64,000 nt of DNA, from positions 40,261 through 104,260 of the forward strand of contig JBGTHQ010000019.1 in NCBI GenBank assembly GCA_041746135.1, given 5' to 3'. A program made the position numbers and the translations under genes. This DNA comes from Alg239-R122 sp041746135. Lineage in GTDB: Bacteria > Pseudomonadota > Alphaproteobacteria > Sphingomonadales > Sphingomonadaceae. Below the pieces are notes generated by a model. That model was not told the origin of the DNA, did not search any database, and was given only the letters and a program-made list of their open reading frames with translations. Shown here one piece after another: positions 1 through 9,400 of the stretch (positions are counted from its first letter, which is position 1; each line of letters starts with the position of its first letter).

Positions 1-44
1 TGGACATCATCTCGTTTTCCACGCCAACACAGGAGCAACCCAAA

Positions 45-578
45 GTGACCGATACACCCAAGAAAACCGACGAACAAGCCAAGGCCGATGCCGCAGCCGC
101 CACCGATGCAGCCAGCCTGGCTGAACGCGAGCGCAAGCTGGCCGAGCGCGAGAAGGCCGCCGAAAAGCGCGACAAGATTGCTGCCGAGGCCGCCCAGAAG
201 GCCGCGCACGACGCCAATGTGAGTTTTGCCGAGCAGCTGCAGACCGAGGGCAAGCTTGCACCCGCCGGCAAGGATCTGCTGGTCGGCGTGATGGACCAGC
301 TGGAAACGACCGCCACGGTCAGCTTCGGCGAAAGCGCGGGCGACATGACGCCCGCCGCCGCCATGAAAAAGCTGATCGGCGGTGCGCAGCCGCTGATCGA
401 TCTGGGCGAGCGCGGCGGCAAGCCGAAAGACGGTGCATCGGCCGTCAGCTTCGCCGCGCCTGCCGGATATCAGGTCGATGACGACAAGGCCGACCTTTAT
501 GCGCGGGCCAAGGCGGTCCAGCGCAGCAATCCCAAACTGTCCTGGATGGATGCCGTCCGCGAAGCCGAGGCGGGCTGA
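45..578 (+). CDS. Phage capsid scaffold-like protein
   Basis: Predicted 177 aa. The first third is strongly charged and heptad-like (repeats such as ERERKLAEREK, about residues 25-60), as expected of a coiled-coil scaffold that organises capsid subunits and is lost on maturation. The rest is acidic and Ala-rich. It lies just before a DUF2190 cement gene and the major capsid gene, the place of the protease/scaffold gene in Mu- and B3-like phages, but I see no serine-protease motif. The GTG start is supported by AGGAG at 31-35. Bases 1-44 are too short to assign. Role inferred from position and composition. Confidence 0.6.
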   Translation: MTDTPKKTDEQAKADAAAATDAASLAERERKLAEREKAAEKRDKIAAEAAQKAAHDANVSFAEQLQTEGKLAPAGKDLLVGVMDQLETTATVSFGESAGDMTPAAAMKKLIGGAQPLIDLGERGGKPKDGASAVSFAAPAGYQVDDDKADLYARAKAVQRSNPKLSWMDAVREAEAG

Positions 579-619
579 CCGTCCGATCCCGTCACCCACA
601 CAAACAAAGGTAAATTGAT

Positions 620-952
620 ATGCAACAGATCCCGATCTTGAAACTCACCCGCATCGCCGCCGCCGCCGTCCTTCCACAGCGCTTCGTCGGTTTCGACAAT
701 ACCAATATCGGCGTTGCCGGTGCCAAGCCCATGGGCGTCGCCGATTATGGCGCGGGCGTAGGCGAGGCTTTTGCCGTCAATACGCTCGGCACCGCCAAGA
801 TCGAGGCGGGCGCCGCGTTCAATGACGGCGATCCGGTCAAATCCGATGCCACAGGCAAAGCCATCGGGCAGGCCGGAGTGGGCGAAATCGCCGGATACGC
901 GCTGCAGGATGCGGTCGCCGGCCAGATCGCCGAGATCCTGCTCACCCCATAA
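620..952 (+). CDS. DUF2190-type capsid cement/decoration protein
   Basis: Predicted 110 aa, the usual size for the DUF2190 (capsid cement) family. It shows the typical beta-rich pattern: an 'FVGFDN' strand, Gly/Ala-rich turns, a 'GDPVKSDATGKA' segment and a C-terminal 'AGYALQDAVAG' strand ending in a hydrophobic 'IAEILL'. Such proteins bind the outside of the expanded capsid and stabilise it. It sits directly before the major capsid gene, where this family is normally found. An AAAGG stretch lies upstream of the ATG. Confidence 0.75.
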   Translation: MQQIPILKLTRIAAAAVLPQRFVGFDNTNIGVAGAKPMGVADYGAGVGEAFAVNTLGTAKIEAGAAFNDGDPVKSDATGKAIGQAGVGEIAGYALQDAVAGQIAEILLTP

Positions 953-1042
953 GCCGCATTGCGGGCTGGCCAATACCGGCCCGCGACGCCCCACCGGACT
1001 AACCCAGTCACATTAACGATTTTACCCAGGAGACTATTCACC

Positions 1043-1984
1043 ATGATACCCGGAACCAATATGAACGCTGGCCAGGTCCGCGTCGTCGATCCCATTCTTA
1101 CCGAACACGCCCGCGGTTACAGCAACGGCGAATTTATCGGCTTCGAACTGTTCCCGCGCGTCAACATGCCGACCCGCGCGGCCAAGCGCATCGAGTTCAA
1201 CCGCGAGGCGCTGATGCGCGTGCTGACGGTGCGGGCACCCGGCACCGATATCAAGCAAATCACCATGACGTATAACGGCGCACCGGTGAACCTGACGCAG
1301 GATGCGCTGCAGGCGATCACGCCGGTCGAGTTTATCGAGGAAGCCGGCGCGATCCCCGGCATCGACCTGCAACAGGAAAGCGTCGATGTGGCGCTCGCGG
1401 TCATCGCGTTGAGCCTGGAAATCCAGCAAGCGGAGCTGGCCCGCAATCCCGACGCCTATGCGCTGACCAACAAGGTTGCGCTGACCGGCACCGACAAATG
1501 GTCGGACGGCGCCAGCGATCCCGGCGTCCTCATCGAGGACGGCAAGGAAACGGTGCGCGCCCGCACCGGCCGCCGCGCCAACGTGCTGGCGCTGTCCGCC
1601 CCGGTCAAAAGCAAGCTCAAGACCCACGCCCGGATCCGCGAGCATTACAAGCATACGACCAGCTCGACCATCTCGGACGAGATGCTGGCCAGCTATTTCG
1701 ATGTCGAGAAAGTCGTGGTCGGCAACGCGATCTACGATCTGTTCGACGGTTCGACGCTCGACGTGTGGGGCAATGACGCGGTGCTGGCCTATGTGCCGTC
1801 CGAAAACATGCGCAACATGCGCCTGCCGAGCTACGGCTACACCTATCAGCTCAACAACCATCCGTTCGTCGAGGCCGTCGAATGGAATGCGAACAAGCGG
1901 TCCTGGGCCAATAACGTCATCAACGAAAGCGCCCCCGAAATCGTCGGCCAGGATGCAGGCTTCCTGATCCAGAACGCGGTCTGA
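1043..1984 (+). CDS. Phage major capsid protein
   Basis: Predicted 313 aa from the ATG at 1043, chosen because AGGAGAC (1028-1034) lies at good spacing; an in-frame ATG at 959 would add 28 residues that look like translated leader. Features include an N-terminal arm with 'DPILTEHARGY', 'GFELFPRVNMPTRAAKRIEF', a helical 'VALAVIALSLEIQQAELARN' segment and a C-terminal 'EAVEWNANKRSWANN'. This is the pattern of the HK97-fold capsid proteins that accompany DUF2190 proteins in B3/Mu-like siphophages. It forms the icosahedral shell. Confidence 0.8.
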   Translation: MIPGTNMNAGQVRVVDPILTEHARGYSNGEFIGFELFPRVNMPTRAAKRIEFNREALMRVLTVRAPGTDIKQITMTYNGAPVNLTQDALQAITPVEFIEEAGAIPGIDLQQESVDVALAVIALSLEIQQAELARNPDAYALTNKVALTGTDKWSDGASDPGVLIEDGKETVRARTGRRANVLALSAPVKSKLKTHARIREHYKHTTSSTISDEMLASYFDVEKVVVGNAIYDLFDGSTLDVWGNDAVLAYVPSENMRNMRLPSYGYTYQLNNHPFVEAVEWNANKRSWANNVINESAPEIVGQDAGFLIQNAV

Positions 1985-2070
1985 CGTCTGGCCGATACTG
2001 GCGGGCGGCGGCGGTTACGCGCCGTCGCCCTCCACAGCCTCCCCTCTCAACCCAAGTTAACGGAGTAAAT

Positions 2071-2520
2071 GTGATGAAAAGCTATGAAGTGATTACACCG
2101 CTGCGCGATGGCGGCAAGAAACCCGTCCTTCCCGGCGCAACGATCGATCTGGATGATGACGCGGCGCAGGAACTGCTGGCGGTCCGCGCTATTCGCCCCT
2201 CGGCCACCAGGGCGCTCCCGCTGGAGACCGTAGAAACCGACAATACCCATCAGAACCGCGCGCCGGTCTCGCAAAAACAGCCCGTGCGCTCGGTGATGCC
2301 CGCCGCGCTTCCCGTACCCGATCCGGGCGCCCCCTATGATGCAAAGGCTGAAAGCGAAGCTTTGGGCCGACTGGAGCGGGCCGCGCTGATCGACATCATC
2401 GAGGCGGAAACGGTCGATATCAAGAAGAATGCGGCGAGCGATGCCATGATCGCCGCGATCGCCGCGCACCGCGATCCCGATGCCATCGCTGCGCGCGAAG
2501 CACTCGCCGCCGCCGAATAA
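2071..2520 (+). CDS. Phage head-region protein, gp35-like
   Basis: Predicted 149 aa. The N-terminus ('YEVITPLRDGGKKPVLPGATIDLDD', partly paraphrased) reads like the short beta domain of Mu gp35/FluMu-type proteins, which state a parameter and then 'ELLAVRAIRP'. A Pro-rich middle and an Ala-rich helical C-terminus follow. The gene lies between the major capsid and gp36-like genes, as in Mu-like phages. The start is either GTG 2071 or ATG 2074; CGGAG at 2061-2065 fits the ATG better. Exact role unknown; the family link is weak. Confidence 0.5.
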   Translation: MMKSYEVITPLRDGGKKPVLPGATIDLDDDAAQELLAVRAIRPSATRALPLETVETDNTHQNRAPVSQKQPVRSVMPAALPVPDPGAPYDAKAESEALGRLERAALIDIIEAETVDIKKNAASDAMIAAIAAHRDPDAIAAREALAAAE

Positions 2521-2708
2521 TGGGAGTGCTCGCCATCATCCTGATCGTTGCTTCGGCCGCGATGATGATCGGAAGTGAGGCGGTCCGTGCGATCGTGCCT
2601 CCTGTCTGGGCCGCCCGCGCGGACCAGACGTCCGGTTACGTGATGGTGGCGGGGTTCCTGTGCGCCTGTATCGCGGCCGTCCAGTTCGTGTGGACCGCGG
2701 TCGCATGA
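2520..2708 (+). CDS. Small two-helix membrane protein in phage head module
   Basis: Predicted 62 aa made of two hydrophobic helices: residues about 3-25 ('VLAIILIVASAAMMIG') and about 40-60 ('VMVAGFLCACIAAVQFVW'). The ATG overlaps the stop of the upstream gene by one base and its own stop overlaps the next start, so it is translationally coupled in the late operon. It could be a second holin-like or superinfection-exclusion membrane protein, but nothing in the sequence settles this. I do not recognise a family. Confidence 0.55.
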   Translation: MGVLAIILIVASAAMMIGSEAVRAIVPPVWAARADQTSGYVMVAGFLCACIAAVQFVWTAVA

Positions 2709-3418
2709 GCCGCATAGTGATCAAGCAACCGGCCGAAACGCTGGCCTATGCCGTTCCCGGCCTGGCCGATATCGCCAGCGTCGAGGATATCACCGTCATC
2801 GCCCGCCAGTATCGGCCAGACGTCAGACCGCTGGTCGCGGCGCAAGCGGTCGAGGGCGGCAAGCTGGTGCTGACATTGTCGGGCGGCAGCGACGGCGAAC
2901 TCTATCTCATCACCGTACTGGTCACATTGCTGGACGGCACGCGGCCCGAGGCCGAGATCGAGCTGCAGGTTACCGATCTCATCTGGACCATGCCCGACGG
3001 CGGCGCGCCGATGCTGACGATCGCCGAATTCGTACGCAAGTTCGGGCTCGAGGAAACTGTGCGCATGACCGATGCCGGCGACGGGCGGATCGACCGCGAT
3101 CTGCTGGTCGCTGCGCTCACCGACGCGCAGGCTATGGCCGAGGCCTATCTTGCAGACCGCTATCAACTGCCTTTCAACATCGTTCCATTGCTGGTGCAAA
3201 CCTGCATCGCCGATATGGCCCGCGCCCGGCTCTATACCAACGAGCCGCCTGACAATGTCGCCACATCGGCGCGGATTGCGCTGCGCAACCTGGAAAAACT
3301 GCAGACCGGGCAGATCAGCCTGGGCGCGGCCGCGCTCGCCGACGGCGGCGGATCGAACGCGCCGGTGCGCTTCACGCTTGGCCGTGCATCCTATCCAAAT
3401 CGCCTGAAGGACTATTGA
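2705..3418 (+). CDS. DUF1320 (Mu gp36-like) protein with extra N-terminal domain
   Basis: Predicted 237 aa from the ATG at 2705, which overlaps the previous stop (ATGA). Residues about 100-237 match DUF1320/gp36: 'MLTIAEFVRKFG', 'DAQAMAEAYLADRYQLPF', 'IADMARARLYT' and 'ALRNLEKLQTGQISLG'. These proteins belong to the head-completion/connector set of Mu-like phages. The first 100 residues form a separate beta-rich unit ('LTLSGGSDGELYLITV') resembling the small fold seen in many siphophage structural proteins; here it appears fused. The fusion is visible; its function is inferred to be in the head-tail connector. Confidence 0.7.
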   Translation: MSRIVIKQPAETLAYAVPGLADIASVEDITVIARQYRPDVRPLVAAQAVEGGKLVLTLSGGSDGELYLITVLVTLLDGTRPEAEIELQVTDLIWTMPDGGAPMLTIAEFVRKFGLEETVRMTDAGDGRIDRDLLVAALTDAQAMAEAYLADRYQLPFNIVPLLVQTCIADMARARLYTNEPPDNVATSARIALRNLEKLQTGQISLGAAALADGGGSNAPVRFTLGRASYPNRLKDY

Positions 3419-3421
3419 GCC

Positions 3422-3934
3422 ATGGCGATGATCCGGTCGATCACCATCACCGAAAACCTGACGCCCGCGCTGCGCAAGGTCGCAGAAGGGGTTTCCGACC
3501 TGTCGGAACCGATGGCCGATATCGCCGGAAAATGGCTGATCAACACGCACGACCGGTTCCGCGCCGAAATCTCGCCCGCCGGTGTTCCCTGGGACAAAAA
3601 CCGCCGCGCGATCGCGGAGGGCAATGCAACGCTGTTCAAGAGCGGCGCGCTGTTCAACGCGATCGACAAGGCGTTCGGCGCGAATTTTGCGCAGATCGGC
3701 GTGGAAGAGACAGCCGGTCCGGCCATCTATGCCCTGGTGCACCAGGAAGGCGCGGTCATCACCGCCGCCAGGGGCAAGGCGCTCAATACGCCCTATGGTC
3801 CGTTCAAATCGGTCACGATCCCGGCCCGCCCCTATGTGGGGTTTGCCGAGGAAGACGAAGTGATGGCGGTCGAGTTCCTGTCCGCGCATCTGCAAAAGCT
3901 GTTCGATAGCGGCGCGGCGGCGGTGCCGGCATGA
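3422..3934 (+). CDS. Phage virion morphogenesis protein (Mu gpG-like)
   Basis: Predicted 170 aa, normal length for the phage virion morphogenesis family (Mu gpG, P2 gpS relatives). Typical features are the N-terminal helical 'MADIAGKWLINTHDRF', then 'GVPWDKNRRAI', 'LFKSGALFNAI', and near the C-terminus 'IPARPYVGFAEED', the family's RPF/Y-G signature. Members act in tail completion and head-tail joining. The start lies 3 bases after the previous stop and the stop overlaps the next start by 4 bases. Confidence 0.85.
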   Translation: MAMIRSITITENLTPALRKVAEGVSDLSEPMADIAGKWLINTHDRFRAEISPAGVPWDKNRRAIAEGNATLFKSGALFNAIDKAFGANFAQIGVEETAGPAIYALVHQEGAVITAARGKALNTPYGPFKSVTIPARPYVGFAEEDEVMAVEFLSAHLQKLFDSGAAAVPA

Positions 3935-4344
3935 TCGCGCTCTCCCCCATTACCGACCGGCTGACCGCTGCCGGCATGCGCCATGTCAGCGGTGCGCTTG
4001 AATTTGCCGGGCTTACGCGGCCGCCGGCCAAACTGCCCGCCTATTTCGTGGTGCCGCAAAACGAGCGTGCCGGAAAGAACGAGCTGGTGAACGGCATCTC
4101 GCAGAAAATCGAGATCGAGTTCGCGGTCATCATTGTCATCGATGCGGCGGGCCGCAACCAGGACGGGATCCGCGAGGATCTGAAAGAACGCATCGATGCC
4201 GTGTGCGATGCGCTGCTGGGCTGGGCGCATCCCGAAGCGATCGGCCCGACCTATTATTCGGGCGGGCAATTGCTCGCCGCCGGGGGCAGCGTGCTGGCCT
4301 GGCAAACCCGGTTTCGCACCGCAACCCGCAAAAGGAAGATCTGA
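3931..4344 (+). CDS. Tail terminator-like protein
   Basis: Predicted 137 aa with alternating beta strands ('AYFVVPQNERAG', 'IEIEFAVIIVIDA') and a helix ('REDLKERIDAVCDALLGW') followed by 'GGQLLAAGGSVLAWQTRFRT'. This is the arrangement of gpU-like tail terminators, which cap the tail tube and join it to the head. The position, after the virion morphogenesis gene and before the tail tube, is the standard one. The start overlaps the upstream stop (ATGA). Confidence 0.7.
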   Translation: MIALSPITDRLTAAGMRHVSGALEFAGLTRPPAKLPAYFVVPQNERAGKNELVNGISQKIEIEFAVIIVIDAAGRNQDGIREDLKERIDAVCDALLGWAHPEAIGPTYYSGGQLLAAGGSVLAWQTRFRTATRKRKI

Positions 4345-4647
4345 ATGACCGACAAAGCCAAGTCCAAAACCGCCGCCGCGTCCGCTGGACCTGCGCAGAA
4401 AACACTGCCTGCGGACAGTCCGGATAATCAAGAGGGGGTGACGCAGGACGCCCCTACGCAGGAGCCGAAACGCGATAGATACGGGTATCAGATCGATGAT
4501 TTCGGTCTCCCTGTCAATGGCCCGGTCCGCACCCACGTCCTGATCGAGCTGGCCGATGCCGGTTTTGAGAAAACCGGCCCGCACGATACGGAGCGCGATT
4601 TCACGAAAACCGATGTGAAAAACGTAATGGAGAAATATTATGGTTGA
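4345..4647 (+). CDS. Hypothetical phage protein before tail tube
   Basis: Predicted 100 aa. The first half is disordered and rich in Lys, Ala, Pro, Gln and Asp; the second half ('RYGYQIDDFGLPVNGPVRTHVLIELADAG', abbreviated) is a compact domain ending in 'VKNVMEKYYG'. AAAGGAAG lies just upstream of the ATG and the stop overlaps the tail tube start by 8 bases. Small proteins of this type often precede the tail tube gene in sphingomonad prophages, but I do not know a function. Confidence 0.6.
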   Translation: MTDKAKSKTAAASAGPAQKTLPADSPDNQEGVTQDAPTQEPKRDRYGYQIDDFGLPVNGPVRTHVLIELADAGFEKTGPHDTERDFTKTDVKNVMEKYYG

Positions 4648-5581
4648 TGATGTCCGCGTGATCGCCGCAAAAAAAGAGGTCACTTACGGCACCGACGCCG
4701 CGCCCACGCTGGCGGCCAATGCCATTTTGACGCGCAATTACAATGCGGTTCCGGTCGAGGTCGACCAGATCCAGCGCAATCTGGACAGCGGCGCCTATGG
4801 CGCTACGGCCGGCAAGCCCAGCAATGCGCGGACGCGCTCGACCTACGAAGTCGAGCTGGCCGGATCGGGCGCTGCCGGTACCGCGCCCAAATGGATGGTT
4901 CTGCTGGAGGCGTGCGGGTTGGCCCCGCCGGTGCTGGTCGCGGCCGCGAGTGCGACCCAGAAGTTCGCCAAGCCGGGCGAGGGCGCAACTTCGCTGTCCG
5001 AATATAACTGGGTCGGCGGCAACCAGCGGCGCAAGGCGATCGGCCAGCGCGGGACGTTCAGCCTGGACGCCACGGCGGGTCAGACGCCTTTCATCGGTCT
5101 GGACATGACCGGACTGATCCCGGCTGTCGCGCCGCGCGACGTGAATGTGGCCGACGCCGCCGACATGACCGGATGGCAGGAGCCGCAGGAAGTCAATAAC
5201 GAGAACAGCACGTTCACGATCGGCGGCTATGCGGCGCTGATGCGCTCGCTGTCGATCACGGCGGCGGTCAATGTCAACCTGCGTTCGCTGGTTGGCGCAC
5301 GCTATATCAAGCGCGGCAATCACGGCAGCTCGATGCGACTGGTGATCGAGGCCCCGGATCTGGGGACCAAGGATTATCTGCAGACGCTGCAGACCGGCGC
5401 GCTGGTGCCGTGGCAATTCGTCCATGGCAAGACCGCCGGCAATATCGTCGAGTTGAGCGGCGCCAAGGCGCAGATCACCGCGATCGGCGAGAGCGACGAG
5501 GACGATGTGCTGATGTTCACGATCGACGTGTCGCTGACGGTCGATGGCGGTGCGGACGATCTGGTGATCGTCGCCAAATAA
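4640..5581 (+). CDS. Phage major tail tube protein
   Basis: Predicted 313 aa. It starts with 'VRVIAAKKEVTYGTDAAPT', a hallmark opening of siphophage tail tube subunits, and continues with beta-rich stretches ('STYEVELAGSGAAGTAP', 'RGTFSLDATAG', 'VDVSLTVDGGADDLVI' in near form). Tube subunits stack in rings around the tape measure to build the non-contractile tail. Its place between the tail terminator and the chaperone/tape-measure pair fits lambda-type tail order. No sheath gene is present, which argues for a siphovirus tail rather than a contractile Mu tail. Confidence 0.82.
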   Translation: MVDDVRVIAAKKEVTYGTDAAPTLAANAILTRNYNAVPVEVDQIQRNLDSGAYGATAGKPSNARTRSTYEVELAGSGAAGTAPKWMVLLEACGLAPPVLVAAASATQKFAKPGEGATSLSEYNWVGGNQRRKAIGQRGTFSLDATAGQTPFIGLDMTGLIPAVAPRDVNVADAADMTGWQEPQEVNNENSTFTIGGYAALMRSLSITAAVNVNLRSLVGARYIKRGNHGSSMRLVIEAPDLGTKDYLQTLQTGALVPWQFVHGKTAGNIVELSGAKAQITAIGESDEDDVLMFTIDVSLTVDGGADDLVIVAK

Positions 5582-5680
5582 CCCCGACACGTAATACCCG
5601 AGGGCCAAATACCGGATATGGCCGAGATCGATTGCGGGTGCGCCGGACAGGCCCGCAATCACCCAAAAGGATCAAAACCC

Positions 5681-6067
5681 ATGTTTGTAATTGTCGATGA
5701 GCGTAAAATCTGGTGGCCGGTGTCGGTGCCGGTGCCGCAGGATAATGGCAAGGTCGTGACCGAAAAATTCCGGATGCAGTTCCGGCTGCGCGACGTCGAC
5801 GGCATTCAGGCGCTCGTGAGCGAAGGCTATGCGGTTGCGCGGGTCGATGATGATGGCGACGAGAAAAAGCAGTCGGAGATCGCGGCCGAGTTCGTCGAGA
5901 AGCTCGCCTGCGACTGGAAAGACGTGGAAATGCCCGACAAGACCGCGCTCGCGTTCATTCCCGAGAACGTGCGCACCGTGATGCGTATGCCGGGCGTGTT
6001 CGACGCCATTCTTGAAGCATATCGCGCCTGCGCGCGCGGCGAAAAGGCGACGCGCGCGGGAAACTGA
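5681..6067 (+). CDS. Tail assembly chaperone (gpG-like)
   Basis: Predicted 128 aa from the ATG at 5681, preceded by AAAAGGA; upstream in-frame ATG 5618 would add 21 residues of leader-like sequence. The protein opens 'MFVIVDERKIWWPVSVPVPQ' and is mostly acidic helix afterwards, ending in a Lys/Arg-rich tail (ARGEKATRAGN). It occupies the gpG slot between tail tube and tape measure. Such proteins coat the tape measure before tube polymerisation. The -1 frame is open across its end and runs into the DUF1799 gene. Confidence 0.75.
   Translation: MFVIVDERKIWWPVSVPVPQDNGKVVTEKFRMQFRLRDVDGIQALVSEGYAVARVDDDGDEKKQSEIAAEFVEKLACDWKDVEMPDKTALAFIPENVRTVMRMPGVFDAILEAYRACARGEKATRAGN
6016..6067 (+). other. 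Candidate -1 programmed frameshift site (G to GT)
   Basis: The chaperone frame and the -1 frame are both open here: the -1 frame has its last stop at 6013-6015 and then runs without a stop to 6414. Near the chaperone end the bases GGCGAAAAGGCG (6038-6049) give a run in which Lys-AAG can re-pair with AAA after a -1 slip. Lambda-type phages make a G-GT fusion in the same place. Slippage itself is inferred; the heptamer is not a perfect X-XXY-YYZ. Confidence 0.5.
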
Positions 6068-6147
6068 AAGCCGTCGCGTCGCGGTGGGCGGGCGGGCGCG
6101 GCGGGCGCAAGGTCCGGTCGGACGATATAGCAACGCAGCGGGCGATA

Positions 6148-6414
6148 TTGCCGGCCTGGATGGAAAAGGAGGAAAGCGACGATGCCGAGATACAGCTGTT
6201 CGAAACCGAAGCGCCGTCCGCCAGCCTGTTCCTCGCGCTCGGCACGCAATGGAACCGGCACGCCATGACCGGACTGCATCTGGGGCTGGATTATGCCGCC
6301 ATCGCCCCGACGGCGGCGATGCTGGGCATCGATGTCGGGCCGGACCGCTTTCATGATCTGCGCATGATGGAAAGCGCCGCGCTGATCCAGTTTGCCAGGG
6401 CGGTGCGGTCATGA
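6148..6414 (+). CDS. DUF1799 tail protein (gpT-like extension)
   Basis: The conserved domain ('SLFLALGTQWNRHAMTGLHLG', shortened, then 'GLDYAAIAPTAAMLGI' and 'FHDLRMMESAALIQF') matches DUF1799, a short tail protein found beside tape measure genes. The only local starts are TTG 6148 and ATG 6160, neither with a clear ribosome site. The same frame is open from 6016, so it is probably made mainly as a C-terminal extension of the chaperone by -1 frameshifting, as lambda gpT. The stop overlaps the tape measure ATG by 4 bases. Confidence 0.7.
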   Translation: MPAWMEKEESDDAEIQLFETEAPSASLFLALGTQWNRHAMTGLHLGLDYAAIAPTAAMLGIDVGPDRFHDLRMMESAALIQFARAVRS

Positions 6415-9400
6415 CGCTGGTCGTGGGAGCCCGGATCGAGACCGATAGCGGCGATACCGACCGCGAACTCGACAAGACCGCCGCCAAAGTCGCGAATGTG
6501 GGCAAGGCGGCCGAGGGCGCGACGCGCGGGACATCGCAGCTGAAAAGCGAAACCGACGCGCTGGCCGGAGCGCAGGGCCGAGCCGCGCAGTCGTCGAAAA
6601 AGCAGGAAGCGGCGGTCGAGCAGGTGACCGGCGCGATGGCGCGCAACACCAAACAGGCCGGTGCGCAGCGGGCCGGGTACCAGCAGCTCGGTTTCCAGGT
6701 GCAGGACACGTTCCAGCAGTTCGCGCTGGGTGTGAACCCGCTCGTCATTCTGGCCCAGCAAGGCGGCCAGACCGCCAGCGCGATTGCCTTGATGGGTGCC
6801 GGTGCCGAGGGCACGCAGAATAAATTCATTCGTTTCGCCACATTCCTGTCTGGCCCCTGGGGCGCGGCGCTGTTCGGTGCGGCCACAATTGTCGGGTTTC
6901 TGGTGCAGAATTTGCTCCAGGCCGAAACCGCGGCGGAAGCCGCTGAAAAAGGTGCCGACGGGCTTGCTGATGCACAGTCTACGCTGGGAGAAATATTCGA
7001 CCTGACAAGCGGCAAAATCAAAGCGCAAAATGAGCTGCTGGTTCTGAATGCCCGCCTTTTGGCCATCAATCTCCGGAGCGAAGCTTTGGCGCAACGCGCC
7101 AGCGCAAAAGACGCCTTCGTGGATGCTGGCGCGAAAACAGTCGGAGGTTTTTTCAGTCAGAACCCGTATTTTCGAACTTTGACGGGCGCTGGCAAAGACA
7201 CACTCGACAGCAGATTGCAAGATGCACAGACACTGGCGGCCAGGGCACAGTCAGCGAAAATCCTGGCTGACCCGAGCGCCCGCAAAGCTATTCTCGAAGA
7301 TGTCCTTGCAAAGAGTGAAAAGCTGGATTTTAGCGGTCTTTCCACTACCAGAACCGAGTTTCAGCAAGCTCTTATCGACGATATCAGCGCAGATTTTAAG
7401 GAACAGACAGCCAGAAAGATCGACGAGTCGCTCGATAAAGGCGAACTTGCCAATTCCTTTCGCAGAACAAAAAAACCGCCTAACCCCAAGAAACCGCCCA
7501 AGCCCAAATCCAACACAGCCGAGGAAAACCGGCTCAAGGCGCTGGCCGAATTCGGCGAGAGTGCGGCGGAAAAAATCCAGCGTATCAACGAACGTTTCGG
7601 CGAGCAGCCGCGTCTGGTCAATCAGGTGGCACAGGCGACGCGCGAGCTCGACGATCTGATCGCCGACCTGGAAAAGCGCAAACCGCCCAATTTCGAGAAA
7701 TCGATCGCAAGTGCCAATGCCGCCAGGATCGCGGCGCAGGAAGCGCTCGAACGGCCGTATAACGACCTGCGCGCCGCCAATGACCGTTTCCTCGAACAGC
7801 AGTCGCTGGTGCTGCAGGGCCGCGAGCGCGAGGCCGAGGCACTGGCCCGGATCGCGCAGTTCGAGGAGCGCAACGGCGACCTGAAGGCCGAACAGCGCGC
7901 CGAAATCTATGCGCAGGTCATTGCCGAGGAGGAGATTAACCGCCTGATCGAGGAGCGCGGCCGCAAGCTATCGATCTATGGCGCCGCGGTCGACGATACG
8001 CGTGCGGCGCTCGAGGATTTGCTGTCGGGCGGCAAGGCGGGCGATTTCCTGTCGAATATCCAGAGCACGTTCAAGAACCTGCAGGGCCGCCTGCTGACCG
8101 AAAGCATATTCGGGCCGGTCGAGCGCGAACTGGACGATTTCCTGAACGGCCGCACCGGTCTCAATGCGCAGATCGAACAGCTGGAACAGGATCACAAGAC
8201 GGTCGGCGATGCCAGCCAGCGGCTCGCCGATACGTTCGACGATGCGGTGACCAAGGTGCGCAATGCGGCGGATCGCATTGCCAACCCCGATATCGTGGGC
8301 ATAGGACCGCAGGGCAATCAGGCAAGCGGCGTAGATCCGGATACCGGTGTAATCGTGGTGCAAGCACGACCAGACAGCGCTTCCTATCGCGATCCGTCGG
8401 CGCGCGAATTCTATGACCGGTTGATCGACAAAATGGTGGGCGGCATCGCGGGCGAACTCGACGCGACATTCGGCACAAGCTTTTTCAGCCAGATGCAGGG
8501 CGTGTTTTCCGGGGCCTTGAGCGGCTATGCGCAGGCGGGCACGGTCGGCGGCATTCTGGGCGGCGCGCAGGGACTGGCACAGCTGTTCGGCGATAACGGC
8601 ATTATCGGCAAGGGCCTAGCCGAAACAGTCAGTAAAACGCTGGGTCAGGCCGGGGAAGGCGCGGTTGCCGGATATCGCAACGCCGCCATACTCGATGCCG
8701 TCGGGATCAAATCGTCCAAATCCGGCGGCGCGATCGGCGGCGCGATCGGCAATTTCATACCCGGCCTCCCGCCCGGCGTCGGCAGCCTGGTCGGTTCGCT
8801 CGCGGGCAGCCTGATCGGCGGCGCAATCAAAGGCACCAAGCGCGGATCCGCCACCATCACCAGCATCGACGGCGCGGCCACGTCGCGCGGCAATAGCAGC
8901 GAGCGCGAAAAAGCGTCGCTGGGCCTGGCCGGTTCGGTGCAGGACGCGCTGCGTTCGCTGGCCGAGGAATTCGACGCCGAAATCGGCAATTTCGCGGTCA
9001 GCATCGGCCAGCGCAAGGACAATTTCCGGGTCGACACCAGCGGACGCGGCGTTACCAAAACCAGCAAGGGTGCCAGGGATTTTGGCGACGACGAAGCCGG
9101 TGCGATCGCTTTTGCCGTGCTCGATGCGATTTCCGATGGCGGGTTGAAAGGCCTGTCCGCCGCCGTGCAACAGGCGCTTGGCTCCAGCACCGACCTGCAA
9201 AAGGCCGTCAAGGAAGCGCTCAAGGTGCGCGAGATCGAGGATATTCTGGGCGGTATTGGCGGCGCGATCGAAAAGGAAGTGCGCGGTTTCGAGAAACAGG
9301 CGGGCGACCGCGTGCGCATTGCCCGGCAATATGGCTTCGACGTGCTCAAGATCGAGGAGCATAATGCGCAGGAACGCGCCAAGCTGGTCGAGGACATCCT

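Noticed and set aside
1034..1861. 275-aa frame antisense to the major capsid gene
   Set aside because: Shadow of the capsid gene with low-complexity composition and no conserved pattern.
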